Origin: Massilia soli | GTDB lineage: Bacteria > Pseudomonadota > Gammaproteobacteria > Burkholderiales > Burkholderiaceae_D | Reading direction: 5' to 3' | Assembly: GCF_016809835.1 (NCBI RefSeq) | Contig: NZ_JAFBIL020000001.1 | Coordinates: forward strand, 310,001 to 374,000 | DNA length: 64,000 nucleotides | Made by a program: the position numbers and the translations under genes | Notes under the pieces: model-generated | Told to the model about the DNA's origin: nothing | Databases searched by the model: none | The model's input: the letters and a program-made list of their open reading frames with translations, nothing else | Shown here: piece by piece, positions 28,977 to 37,851 of the stretch | Numbering within the stretch: position 1 is the stretch's first letter | How the letters are laid out: every line of letters starts with the position of its first letter

Positions 28977-30614
28977 TTAACCGATCTTGCGCGCGGTGTT
29001 GATCACATTGACGCCGTTGAAGCGCGTCGTCGACGAGCCGTGCGATACCGCACTGACCTGGCTGGGCTGGCCTTTACCGTCGAAGAACGAACCGCCCATG
29101 CGCCAGTCGCGCTCATCGCAGATCGCCGAGCAGGCGTTCCAGAACTCCTGGGTGTTCGACTGGTACGCAACGTCTTCGACCGGCCCGGTGATCTTGCCGT
29201 TCTTGATTTCGTAGTACATCTGGCCGCCGAACTGGAAGTTGTAGCGCTGCTGGTCGATCGAGTACGACCCGCGGCCCAGGATGTAAATGCCCTTTTTGAC
29301 ATCCTTGACCATTTCGTCCGGCGTCAGGCGCGCCTTGCCCGGCGCCAGCGAGATGTTCGGCATGCGCTGGAACTGCACGCTATCCCAGCTATCGGCATAC
29401 GAGCAGCCGTGCGATTCTTTTTCGCCGATGATGTGGGCCTGGTCGCGCGTGGCCTGGTAGTTGACCAGCACGCCGTCCTTGATGATGTCCCAGCGCTTCG
29501 ATGCCACGCCTTCGTCGTCATACCCAACCGCGCCGAGCGAGCCCGGGGTGGTTTTGTCGGCGAAGAAGTTGACGCGCTCGGCGCCGAACTTGAATTTCTT
29601 GGTCTGCCACTTGTCGAGCGTCGCGAAACTGGTGCCGGCGTAGTTGGCTTCGTAGCCGAGCACGCGATCGAGCTCGGTCGGGTGGCCGACCGATTCGTGG
29701 ATGGTCAGGAACAGGTGCTCAGGCGAGAGCACCAGATCGTACTTGCCCGGCTCGACGCTCTTGGCGGTCAGCTTGGCGCGCGCATCGCGCCCGGCCAGGC
29801 GCGCATCCTCGACGATGTCGTACGACTTGGTGTACAGGGTGGTTACGCCGCCGGCGGCCATGACCTTGTCTTCCTTGCGCGCGTCAAAGTACTCGTAGCC
29901 CATGCCCACTGGCGCCGCCAGGCTGTCGCGCGTGCGGAACTTGTTGGTGGCCTTGTCGACCGCGGTGGCGGTGAACGGCGCCCACAGGCGGTGCACGTCC
30001 TGGTCGATGTACGAACCGTCGGTCGATGCAAAATACTTCTGCTGGTTGACCTGGAACAGGGTCGAGGTCATGAAGTTTGCGCCCGCATCCATGCCGGCCT
30101 TGTTGGCGGCGATCAGCATGTCCGCTTTTTCCTTGACCGGAACGGTGCGCCAGTCCTTCTTGAATGGCGTCACCCACGCCACTTCGCCCACGCCCTTGAC
30201 CGGCGCCAGGCGCACAGGCTCGGCCTGCAGCTTGGCGTTGGCCTTGGCGATGGCAACCGCCTGGCGTGCGGCGTTGGCCACGCCATCGAGCGACAGGTCG
30301 TTGGTCGCGGCGAAGCCGTAAGCGCCGCCGGCGATCACGCGCACGCCGACACCGGTCGACTCGGTGTTGACAACGTTTTCGACGTTCAGGTCGCGCGTGG
30401 TGACGAACTGGTTCAGGTAGCGCCCGATACGCACGTCGCAATAACTTGCGCCGGCCTTGGTGGCGGTGTTCATCGCGGCGTCTGCCAGCGACTTCTTGAA
30501 GGCGACGGCAACGGGGTTCATCAACTCTTCGGCAGCGATGGCGTTGCCGTAGACGGGAATCAGCAGGGCGCCTGCGGCGCCGCTGCTAATTTTAAGGAAG
30601 GTACGTCGTTCCAC
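28977..30614 (-). CDS. TldD-like metalloprotease subunit with Tat signal, second copy
   Basis: The 545-residue protein is the catalytic type of the TldD/TldE pair. It carries the zinc motif HExxxH in TIHESVGHPTELD and C-terminal cysteines in ACSAICDERDW, matching the His, His, Cys metal set known for TldD. It begins MERRTFLKISSGAAGALLIP, a close match to a twin-arginine signal (RRxFLK plus a hydrophobic stretch), whereas E. coli TldD is cytoplasmic. It is the same length as the copy at 31979-33616 and very similar throughout. It starts 18 bp after the first tldE gene in the ten-gene operon. Confidence 0.88.
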   Translation of the reverse strand: MERRTFLKISSGAAGALLIPVYGNAIAAEELMNPVAVAFKKSLADAAMNTATKAGASYCDVRIGRYLNQFVTTRDLNVENVVNTESTGVGVRVIAGGAYGFAATNDLSLDGVANAARQAVAIAKANAKLQAEPVRLAPVKGVGEVAWVTPFKKDWRTVPVKEKADMLIAANKAGMDAGANFMTSTLFQVNQQKYFASTDGSYIDQDVHRLWAPFTATAVDKATNKFRTRDSLAAPVGMGYEYFDARKEDKVMAAGGVTTLYTKSYDIVEDARLAGRDARAKLTAKSVEPGKYDLVLSPEHLFLTIHESVGHPTELDRVLGYEANYAGTSFATLDKWQTKKFKFGAERVNFFADKTTPGSLGAVGYDDEGVASKRWDIIKDGVLVNYQATRDQAHIIGEKESHGCSYADSWDSVQFQRMPNISLAPGKARLTPDEMVKDVKKGIYILGRGSYSIDQQRYNFQFGGQMYYEIKNGKITGPVEDVAYQSNTQEFWNACSAICDERDWRMGGSFFDGKGQPSQVSAVSHGSSTTRFNGVNVINTARKIG

Positions 30615-30632
30615 TCTAATACTCCAAACTTT

Positions 30633-31970
30633 TTAAACTGCGTCGGACAGCGACGTGAAATTGAAGTCGCGGACCTTCATTGATGGAATCGCCATCGCAT
30701 ACTGGACTTCGTCGCCGCCGATAATCTGCGGCTTGCCGATCTCCTCGATGTTGTTGAGCATCGTCACCGGGCTCTCATTGAAGCGGAAATTCTTGACCGG
30801 ATACTTGATCTTGCCGTTCTCGATGTAGAAGGTGCCATCGCGGGTCAGGCCGGTGAGAAGCACCGACTGCGGATCGACCAGGCGGATGTACCAGGTGCGG
30901 GTGACCAGGATGCCCTTCTTGGTGCTGGCGATCAGTTCCGCAGTGGTCTTGTCGGTGCCCGACATGATCAAGTTGCCCGGCGCGCCAACCGCGCGCACGC
31001 CCTGCTTCTTGGCCCAGTACAGCGAGTAGTCCAGTGCCGAAACGCGGCCGTCCTTGACCAGCGCCATGCGCTCGCGCGGCAGCATGGTCTGGGTGTCCCA
31101 CGGCAGCACCGGCACGTCGGTATTCCACGGGTCGGCCCAGATGTTGACCTGTTCGTCGAACAGCTTCTCGCCCAGGCGCGTGCCGCCGCCTTTTTTCGAC
31201 AGGAAGCTGCGACCTTCATCGGCCTGGCGTGCGTCGAAACCGTTCATCATGTAGCCGATCAGGTCCGACGTTGCGGCAGGTTCCAGGATGACGGTGTAGC
31301 GGCCTGGCTCCAGCGCTTTGGCGTCAACCGAGCGCAGCGCCTTTTCGATTGCCACGTTCGACGCTTCACGCGCGTCAAAACGCGACACGTCGTTGGCCGA
31401 GCGCTTGACCCAACCCGACCCGCGGCCGTCTTCGGTACGCACGGTGCAGGTGAAATCGAGGCCGGTGGTTTCCTGGTGGCCGAACACGCCGTTGGAATTG
31501 GCGATCGCTTCGAACGACGTATTGTCGGTAAAGAAGCCTGCCGCCACCAGCTTGTTCTTGCGGCTTTCTTCGATGCTGTACGCCGCTGTCTGCGCGCGGA
31601 AATCAGGATCGATGGCAGCGGTCTTGGCGCTGAAGGTGCTGGTCGGGCGGAATGCCTGCTTGCTGACAGCGGCGACGAATTCCGGATTTTCCGGCGCCAG
31701 GCGCGCCAGGTCTTCAGCGCGGCGCACCACTTTTTCGAGCGACTTGTCGTCGAACTCATTAATGGTCGCGGTGCCCTGCTTTTTGCCGAAGGCGACCTGC
31801 ACTACCAGCTGGGTGTCTTCCACCAGGCCGGCGGTCGATACGTTATTGCGTGCATACCGGATGTTACCGGTGCGGCTGCCGCTGACGGTCACGCTGCATT
31901 CATCGGCTTTCGACAGCGCCATGACACGGTCGCAGATTCGCTTGGTTTCTTCAGAATTGAGAAGTTTCAT
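30633..31970 (-). CDS. TldE/PmbA-like protein, first copy
   Basis: The 445-residue protein is a TldE-type subunit without the HExxxH motif. It opens MKLLNSEETKRICDRVMALS with no signal peptide and shares long segments with the copy at 27633-28967 (KALEPGRYTVILEPAATSD, DARQADEGRSFLSKKGGG). It starts 8 bp after its tldD partner. If the protease works as a TldD-TldE heterodimer outside the cytoplasm, this subunit must be carried through the Tat system folded together with TldD. Confidence 0.88.
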   Translation of the reverse strand: MKLLNSEETKRICDRVMALSKADECSVTVSGSRTGNIRYARNNVSTAGLVEDTQLVVQVAFGKKQGTATINEFDDKSLEKVVRRAEDLARLAPENPEFVAAVSKQAFRPTSTFSAKTAAIDPDFRAQTAAYSIEESRKNKLVAAGFFTDNTSFEAIANSNGVFGHQETTGLDFTCTVRTEDGRGSGWVKRSANDVSRFDAREASNVAIEKALRSVDAKALEPGRYTVILEPAATSDLIGYMMNGFDARQADEGRSFLSKKGGGTRLGEKLFDEQVNIWADPWNTDVPVLPWDTQTMLPRERMALVKDGRVSALDYSLYWAKKQGVRAVGAPGNLIMSGTDKTTAELIASTKKGILVTRTWYIRLVDPQSVLLTGLTRDGTFYIENGKIKYPVKNFRFNESPVTMLNNIEEIGKPQIIGGDEVQYAMAIPSMKVRDFNFTSLSDAV

Positions 31971-31978
31971 GTTGGTCC

Positions 31979-33616
31979 TTAGCCGATCTTGCGAGCGGTG
32001 TTGATCACGTTGATGCCGTTGAAGCGCGTGGTGCTCGACCCGTGCGAGACGGTGCTGACCTGGCTAGGCTGGCCTTTACCGTCGAAGAACGAACCGCCCA
32101 TGCGCCAGTCGCGCTCATCGCAGATCGCCGAGCACGCGCTCCAGAACTCCTGGGTGTTCGACTGGTACGCCACGTCTTCCAGCGGCGCGGTGATCTTGCC
32201 GTCCTTGATTTCATAGAACAGCTGGCCGCCGAACTGGAAGTTGTAGCGCTGCTGGTCGATCGAGAACGAACCCGCGCCGACAATGTAGATGCCCTTCTTG
32301 ATGTCCTTGACCATCTCGTCCGGGGTCAGCTTCTTCTTGCCTGCTTCCAGCGAGATGTTCGGCATGCGCTGGAACTGCACGCTGCTCCAGCTGTCTGCGT
32401 ACGAACAGCCATGCGATTCCTTTTCGCCGATGATGTGGGCCTGGTCGCGGGTGGCCTGGTAATTGACCAGGATACCGTCGCGGATGATGTCCCACTTCTT
32501 GGTCGGCACGCCTTCATCGTCGTATCCAACCGCGCCCAGCGAGCCAGGCACGGTCTTGTCGGCGGTGATGTTGACGCGCTCGGCGCCGTACTTGAATTTT
32601 TTCGACTGCCACTTGTCGAGCGTGGCGAAGCTGGTACCCGCGTAGTTTGCCTCATAGCCCAGCACGCGATCGAGCTCGGTCGGGTGGCCCACTGACTCGT
32701 GGATCGTCAGGTACATGTGCTCAGGCGAGAGCACCAGGTCGTACTTGCCCGGAACAACCGATTTGGCGGTCAGCTTCTCCTTGGCCTGGCGGCCGCAGGC
32801 GCGCGCATCTTCGATCAGGTCATACGAATTCTTGTACAGCGTGCAGACGCCGCCGGCAGCCTTCAGCTTGTCTTCCGGACGCGCGTCGAGGTATTCGTAG
32901 CCCATGCCAACCGGCGACGACAGGCCCTGGCGCGAACGGAATTTGTTGGTGGCCTTGTCGACTGCTGTCGCAAACACCGGCATCCACATGCGGTGCACGT
33001 CCTGGTCGATGTACGAGCCTTCGGTCGATGCGAAGTACTTCTGCTGGTTCACCTGGAACATCAGCGACTGCATGAAGTTGGCGCCGCCATCGAGGCCCGC
33101 CTTGTTCGCTGCGATCAGCAGGTCGGCTTTCTCTTTGATTGGAACGGCGCGCCAGTCCTTCTTGATCGGCGTCGCCCACTTCACTTCACCGACGCCCTTG
33201 AGCGGCGCCAGTCGCACCGGCTCGACCTGCAGCTTGGCGTTGGCCTTGGCGATGGCCACTGCCTGGCGCGCCGCGGCTGCGACCGAATCGGGCGACATGT
33301 CGCTGGTGGCCGCGAAGCCGTAGGCGCCGTTGCAGACAACGCGCACGCCGACACCGACAGATTCAGTGTTGGTGATGTTTTCAACGTTCAGGTCGCGGGT
33401 GGTGATGAACTGGTTCAGGTAGCGCCCGATGCGGACGTCGCAGTAGCTCGCGCCGGCACTGGTGGCGGCGTTGAGGGCCGTATCGGCCAGCGCCTTCTTG
33501 AATTTGTCTGCCAGTGGGTTGAGTAGTTCGTCAGCTGCGACAGCATTGCCGAAGATCGGTACAAGCATCGTACCGAGAGCTAATCCGCTGATGTTGAGGA
33601 ATGCGCGTCGTTCCAT
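31979..33616 (-). CDS. TldD-like metalloprotease subunit with Tat signal, first copy
   Basis: This is the first gene of the operon. It encodes 545 residues beginning MERRAFLNISGLALGTMLVP, a twin-arginine-type signal (RRxFLN). The zinc motif is H306, E307 and H311 in IHESVGHPTELD, and Cys495/Cys499 near the end could supply the third ligand. TldD/TldE proteases act on small or unfolded peptides, for example in microcin maturation and antitoxin removal in E. coli. The ATG at 33616 has TTGGAGATACT as ribosome site; the frame extends to 33658 but that part lacks a ribosome site. A sigma54 promoter lies about 140 bp upstream. Confidence 0.9.
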   Translation of the reverse strand: MERRAFLNISGLALGTMLVPIFGNAVAADELLNPLADKFKKALADTALNAATSAGASYCDVRIGRYLNQFITTRDLNVENITNTESVGVGVRVVCNGAYGFAATSDMSPDSVAAAARQAVAIAKANAKLQVEPVRLAPLKGVGEVKWATPIKKDWRAVPIKEKADLLIAANKAGLDGGANFMQSLMFQVNQQKYFASTEGSYIDQDVHRMWMPVFATAVDKATNKFRSRQGLSSPVGMGYEYLDARPEDKLKAAGGVCTLYKNSYDLIEDARACGRQAKEKLTAKSVVPGKYDLVLSPEHMYLTIHESVGHPTELDRVLGYEANYAGTSFATLDKWQSKKFKYGAERVNITADKTVPGSLGAVGYDDEGVPTKKWDIIRDGILVNYQATRDQAHIIGEKESHGCSYADSWSSVQFQRMPNISLEAGKKKLTPDEMVKDIKKGIYIVGAGSFSIDQQRYNFQFGGQLFYEIKDGKITAPLEDVAYQSNTQEFWSACSAICDERDWRMGGSFFDGKGQPSQVSTVSHGSSTTRFNGINVINTARKIG

Positions 33617-33754
33617 AGTATCTCCAAATACTCCCGAGGGAAGCGGCGCGCCATGCATATGCCGGCCGCTCTTGTTGTAAGTACAGTCTTCTGGCGATCA
33701 ATTGCCTGATTAAAAGCAGCAGAAACCATACCAGCAAAACAGTGAGTTGAACAC

Positions 33755-33769
33755 GCAAAGTTTGTGCCA
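33755..33769 (-). promoter_or_regulatory. Sigma54 (-24/-12) promoter of the tldD operon
   Basis: On the minus strand, TGGCACAAACTTTGC matches the consensus TGGCAC-N5-TTGC in every fixed base. Transcription would start near 33743, about 127 bases before the tldD ATG at 33616. This is the better of the two sigma54 promoters in the window. Confidence 0.8.
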
Positions 33770-33813
33770 ATTGCTAAGTTGTTGATTTCTTAAACGGCCC
33801 CGTTGCCCGCTGG

Positions 33814-33859
33814 GTGTCCGCGCTGTCCGCGCAACTGTCCGGCAGGGCGATCGGACAGT
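33814..33859 (-). promoter_or_regulatory. Candidate enhancer (UAS) upstream of the tldD promoter
   Basis: The plus strand holds GTGTCCG (33814), GCTGTCCGCGC (33822-33832) and a palindrome of ACTGTCCG (33834-33841) and CGGACAGT (33852-33859) with a 10-bp spacer. The palindrome centre is about 91 bp upstream of the -12 element. The 11-mer GCTGTCCGCGC is the reverse complement of 9788-9798, so relative to each promoter it has the same orientation. Confidence 0.65.
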
Positions 33860-33984
33860 ATGTACATGCATTGCCGGGTCAGGCGCGGATGGTAAAGACG
33901 TATGCATATTAGAATGCACTTGACCGGCGCCGGACCTTGTTCGATGATCGCCGGGCATTCAACCATCTTGGGAGACACAACGAC

Positions 33985-34782
33985 ATGAAAAAACTGATCC
34001 TGGCCGCCGTGCTGGCAGCATCCGCAGCAGCAGGTACCGCGCACGCACACGACGAGCTGAAGGCAGCCATCGCAGGCAAGCACCGTTCGGCCGCGAACTC
34101 CGCGCGCGACGCGGCGCGCCATCCGTACGAGACGCTGACCTTCTTCGGCATCAAGCCGACCATGACGGTGGTTGAACTGTCTCCAGGTGGCGGCTGGTAC
34201 ACCGAGATCCTGGCGCCCTACCTGCGCGACAAAGGCAAGCTGATCAGCGCTGGCGAATCGCCGGAGTCGGCCAAGCCGGGAGCGCGCCGCTATGCGGAGA
34301 ACTTCACCAAGAAGCTGGAAAGCGACGCAGCGGTGTTCGGCAAGGTGCAGCGCGGCCTGTTCGAACCGCCGACCAGCTACAACATCGCTCCGGCCGGCAG
34401 CGCCGATATGGTGCTGACCTTCCGTAACCTGCACAACTGGATTGGCGCCGGCGACGACAAGGTCAAGGAGATCTTCACCAAGGTGCACGAGACGCTGAAG
34501 CCAGGCGGCGTGTTCGGCGTGGTCGATCACCGCATGCCGGCAGCGCGTGCGGCCGGGGACAACGGCTATGTGCATGAGGCTTATGTCATCAAGATGGCCG
34601 AGAGCGTCGGCTTCAAGCTCGCTGCCAAGTCGGAAGTGAACGCGAATCCGAACGATAAGGCCGACCATAACAAGGGTGTATGGGCGCTGCCGCCAACGCT
34701 GGCAAACAAGGAAGTCGACCGCGAGAAGTACATGGCGATTGGCGAGAGCGACCGCATGACGCTCAAGTTCGTCAAGCAGTAA
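33985..34782 (+). CDS. Exported SAM-methyltransferase-like protein
   Basis: The 265-residue protein begins MKKLILAAVLAASAAAGTAHAH, a clear signal peptide. It continues with a class I methyltransferase-type domain: MTVVELSPGGGWYTEILAPY (glycine loop), MVLTFRNLHNWI and LKPGGVFGVVDHR. The start at 33985 has GGGAGACA upstream. SAM is not expected in the periplasm, so it may have lost methyltransferase activity, bind another ligand, or act before export. The family resembles predicted methyltransferases of the COG4798 type. It is divergent from the tldD operon and shares its control region, but shows no sigma54 promoter of its own. Confidence 0.75.
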   Translation: MKKLILAAVLAASAAAGTAHAHDELKAAIAGKHRSAANSARDAARHPYETLTFFGIKPTMTVVELSPGGGWYTEILAPYLRDKGKLISAGESPESAKPGARRYAENFTKKLESDAAVFGKVQRGLFEPPTSYNIAPAGSADMVLTFRNLHNWIGAGDDKVKEIFTKVHETLKPGGVFGVVDHRMPAARAAGDNGYVHEAYVIKMAESVGFKLAAKSEVNANPNDKADHNKGVWALPPTLANKEVDREKYMAIGESDRMTLKFVKQ

Positions 34783-34795
34783 GCGCCACGTAACC

Positions 34796-34908
34796 CCGTC
34801 ATTCCCGGCACTGCCTGAAATGACTTCCCGCGCAGGCGGGAATCCATACTGCCCGGGCACTGGATGCTCGGCGTGGATTCCCCCTTTCGCGGGAATGACG
34901 GTTTCCGG
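34796..34908. repeat. REP-like elements, imperfect inverted pair
   Basis: Elements related to CCGTCATTCCCGCG...GCGGGAATCCAT occur twice, in opposite orientations (about 34796-34848 and 34874-34908). The first is interrupted by extra bases. They are the same type as those at 14486-14568 and 51478-51538. Confidence 0.65.
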
Positions 34909-34963
34909 GCTACCGGTATCCGACGCGCTAGAATCAGTTCACCGACATCACCTGAACCACACC

Positions 34964-36514
34964 ATGACGATCAATCGCATTATCGCTGCCGCCTTCCTCG
35001 CCGTCGCCAGCCTCGCCGCCCGCGCGCAAGCGCCAGAAGCGCCCGTCGCCCCGGCCATCCCGGCACCCGCCCCTGTCATTCCCGCCAACCTCGAGAACTC
35101 GGTGGTCAAGGTATTCACCACGCTGCGCCGCCCAGACCTGTTCAAGCCGTGGAGCAAAGCGGCGCCGCAGGAGGCGACCGGATCGGGCGTGGTCATCGAG
35201 GGCAAGCGCATCCTGACCAACGCGCACGTGGTCGGCTACGCCAGCCGCGTCGAGATCCAGGCCAGCCAGTCGGGCGACAAGATCGGCGCCACCGTGGTGG
35301 CGATCGCGCGCGGGATCGACCTCGCGGTGCTCAAGCTCGACGACGAATCGTTCTTCGACACCCACGCCCCGGTGGCGCGCACCAACGTGCTGCCAGCCGT
35401 GCGCGACGCGGTGTTCGCCTACGGCTATCCGACCGGCGGCAACTCGCTGTCGATCACCAAGGGCATCGTCTCGCGCATTGAATTCGTCAACTATAACTTC
35501 AACACCTCCGGCCTGCGCATCCAGATCGATGCCGCGATCAACCCGGGCAACAGCGGCGGCCCGGTCATCGGCGACGACAAGATGATCGGCCTGGCCTACG
35601 CCACCGGCACCAATGTCCAGAACATGGGATTCATCATCCCGAACGAGGAAATCGAGATCTTCCTGGCCGACGTCGCCGACGGCCGCTACGACGGCAAGCC
35701 GGTCATGCTCGACTACATCCAGACACTGGAGAACCCGGTCCTGCGCCGCTACCTGAAGGTCGACAAATCGGTCGAGGGCGCGGTGGTGCAGGGCCCGCAC
35801 CGGAAGGACGGCCCGCTGAAGGAGTGGGACATCATCACGCACATCGGCGAGACGCCGGTCGACAACCAGGCGATGGTCAAGCTTGGGCAAAACCTGCGCG
35901 TGCGCTTCCAGTACCACGTGCAGCGGCTGGCCAAGAACGGCAAGGTGCCGCTGACCGTGGTCCGCGCGGGCAAGCCGATGCAGGTGCAGCTGCCGTTGGA
36001 ATCCGAACGCAAGATGCTGATCAAGGACCTGGACGGCGGCTACCCGTCGTACTTCATCTACGGCCCGATGGTGTTCGCGCGCGCCAGCGCCGAATTCGTC
36101 GGCGCGCTGTCTGCCAACGCCGCCGGCCTGAGCGCGCTGAGCTTCATGGGCAATCCCCTGATCACGCGCCGCGGCGACGAGCCCGATGCGCAGCGCGAAG
36201 AACTGGTCGTGGTCAGCGCACCCTTCTTCCCGCACAAGCTCAGCGCCGGGTACAGCAACCGCTTCACGTCGGTCATCTATTCGATCAACAAGGTGCCGGT
36301 GCGCAGCCTGGCGCACCTGGTGGCCATCTTGCGCGATCTCAAAGATGAGCTGGTCGTGATCCACTTCGACCAGCGCGCCGGCGAAACCATCGTGTTCCCG
36401 CGCAAGGAAATGCTGGAAGCGACTGAAACTGTACTGACTGACAATGGAATCCGCACCCAGGGCAGCCAGGACATGATGAATGTCTGGAACGGCAAAACCC
36501 CGATCAAACGATAA
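34964..36514 (+). CDS. Periplasmic trypsin-like (DegP/HtrA-related) serine protease
   Basis: The 516-residue protein has a signal peptide (MTINRIIAAAFLAVASLAARA), a Pro-rich linker and an S1C protease domain. The triad is His88 (LTNAHVV), Asp119 (GIDLAVLKL) and Ser197 (INPGNSGGP). A PDZ-like region follows (about 270-350, EWDIITHIGETPVDNQAM), with a long C-terminal part that may hold a second PDZ (SVIYSINKVPVRSLAHLVAIL). This resembles plant DEG-like proteases more than E. coli DegP. The ATG at 34964 directly precedes the signal peptide; the frame upstream runs through REP sequence and is not coding. Confidence 0.88.
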   Translation: MTINRIIAAAFLAVASLAARAQAPEAPVAPAIPAPAPVIPANLENSVVKVFTTLRRPDLFKPWSKAAPQEATGSGVVIEGKRILTNAHVVGYASRVEIQASQSGDKIGATVVAIARGIDLAVLKLDDESFFDTHAPVARTNVLPAVRDAVFAYGYPTGGNSLSITKGIVSRIEFVNYNFNTSGLRIQIDAAINPGNSGGPVIGDDKMIGLAYATGTNVQNMGFIIPNEEIEIFLADVADGRYDGKPVMLDYIQTLENPVLRRYLKVDKSVEGAVVQGPHRKDGPLKEWDIITHIGETPVDNQAMVKLGQNLRVRFQYHVQRLAKNGKVPLTVVRAGKPMQVQLPLESERKMLIKDLDGGYPSYFIYGPMVFARASAEFVGALSANAAGLSALSFMGNPLITRRGDEPDAQREELVVVSAPFFPHKLSAGYSNRFTSVIYSINKVPVRSLAHLVAILRDLKDELVVIHFDQRAGETIVFPRKEMLEATETVLTDNGIRTQGSQDMMNVWNGKTPIKR

Positions 36515-36578
36515 ACTCGCGAATCTTGATAAACTTGCGAAAGTCTGATACGGTGGGGTTATCTGACCGGGAGGACTT

Positions 36579-37172
36579 ATGGCTGGCTGGGCTGAGCAAT
36601 TTGTCGAGCGTTTCACGCACGAAGTAGAGGAAAGGCTGGCGCCATCGATGCCCGGTGCGGGGCGCGACGCCCTCGCCGCAGCGGCGCAGCAGGCATTCGA
36701 TGCCACTGTTATTGCGCTTAATCATCCGCAGTCGGCCAGCGCCAGCCTGCCCGTGACCCGGCTGCGCGCCGCCGACGTGGTAGCGCAGGGACTGGTTGCC
36801 ATGTCGCAAGCCACGCTGTACCGGGCGCTGGAACAGCGGCGCTTCTACACCACCACGCCGCGCGGCAAAACCATTGGCCGGCTATTTCCGGCATGGCAAT
36901 TTGTTGAGCCTGTTCCCGAGTTGATCGGCAGCGTCCTGGAACAATTATCCACCCTGCCCGGCACCCAGATTCACGCGTTCTGGGTTACCCGCGCCGATGA
37001 ACTGAACGAGCTGTCTCCTGCGGAAGTGTTAGCCGGGCTGCCATTTGCAACAACCGGCTCCCTGCACCCGGCCCAGCGTTTCCTGCTCGACCAACCCGCC
37101 GTTGTACGCCAGCAAAAAGTCTCCGAGTTTGCGCAACAACAGTCTGCCGGAAAGGCGGGCATCATAAGCTGA
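36579..37172 (+). CDS. Xre/MbcA/ParS-type antitoxin candidate
   Basis: This 197-residue protein precedes a RES-domain toxin gene by 4 bp, the usual antitoxin position. Its C-terminal part contains FWVTRADELNELSPAEVLAGLPF and HPAQRFLLDQPAVVRQQKV, which resembles the toxin-binding domain of MbcA/ParS antitoxins. The N-terminal half is helical (WAEQFVERFTHEVEERL, DVVAQGLVAMSQATLYRALEQ). The latter stretch could be a helix-turn-helix for autoregulation. No classical Xre domain is obvious, so the family call rests partly on context. The start has GGGAGGAC upstream. Confidence 0.65.
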   Translation: MAGWAEQFVERFTHEVEERLAPSMPGAGRDALAAAAQQAFDATVIALNHPQSASASLPVTRLRAADVVAQGLVAMSQATLYRALEQRRFYTTTPRGKTIGRLFPAWQFVEPVPELIGSVLEQLSTLPGTQIHAFWVTRADELNELSPAEVLAGLPFATTGSLHPAQRFLLDQPAVVRQQKVSEFAQQQSAGKAGIIS

Positions 37173-37176
37173 GTGG

Positions 37177-37851
37177 ATGCTCAGAAATCCCACCCCACCC
37201 GGCCATATCGCCGCACGCCTGCCACCGCTGGCGCTACTGCAAGACACGCTGCTTGCCCACGTCGCCACCATCGAGACGCGCGCGCCCATCACCCGAGCGG
37301 CGTGGAACAGCGCTTCCATCCTCCCCGCGCGGGTCGAGCGCACTTACCGTTTCGGCCCGCCTGCGGCGATGCGCGGCGCCGACGGCAGCTACCCGTTCCA
37401 CTGGATTTACGCGGCCGACGACGTCTACACGGCGGCGTGGGAAGCAGGCCTGTGCCTGAACGACGCCGAGCAGCCCGGCACCTTCTACATCGAACGCGGC
37501 GCCCGGACAGCGCTGATCGCCACGCTCGCATTCGGCACGCCGCTCAAGCTGGTGGACCTGAACGGACTGGCGTCGAGCAAACTGGGGATTTTTGACGAGA
37601 TATCGTCTTGCGACCACGAGTGGTGCCAGTGGTTTGGCGCCATGGTCGACCAGGTCATCGCAGGCTGCGAGGGGCGCGTGCACGGCATGCTGTACCCATC
37701 GCGCAAGCACCGCGGCCACGACGCCATCGCGATGTCATCACGGGTGCTCGGGCAACTGGCGCCGCACGTCACGGTCGACGTGCGGCACTTCGGCACTACC
37801 GCGGCATACCAGGCATTGCGCACTGACCGCTGCTGCCAGGCGCCGCCCTGA
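37177..37851 (+). CDS. RES-domain toxin
   Basis: The 224-residue protein has the RES pattern: an Arg in RTYRFGPPAAM, a Glu in YTAAWEAGLCLND and a Ser in GMLYPSRKHRGHDA. RES toxins bind and break down NAD+, halting growth until the antitoxin binds. It follows the candidate antitoxin by 4 bp. Its stop codon directly abuts the stop codon of the convergent serine hydrolase gene, with no space between them. Length and core residues look intact, so the pair may be functional. Confidence 0.8.
   Translation: MLRNPTPPGHIAARLPPLALLQDTLLAHVATIETRAPITRAAWNSASILPARVERTYRFGPPAAMRGADGSYPFHWIYAADDVYTAAWEAGLCLNDAEQPGTFYIERGARTALIATLAFGTPLKLVDLNGLASSKLGIFDEISSCDHEWCQWFGAMVDQVIAGCEGRVHGMLYPSRKHRGHDAIAMSSRVLGQLAPHVTVDVRHFGTTAAYQALRTDRCCQAPP

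Noticed and set aside
33580-33729. Leader peptide of 49 codons within the tldD leader, overlapping the tldD start
   Set aside because: It starts soon after the predicted sigma54 start site but has no ribosome site and no conserved character, and its frame may be open by chance.
33531-33770. 79-codon hydrophobic open frame upstream of tldD
   Set aside because: Its ATG lies upstream of the -24 element, so it would not be in the sigma54 transcript; most of it overlaps tldD in another frame.
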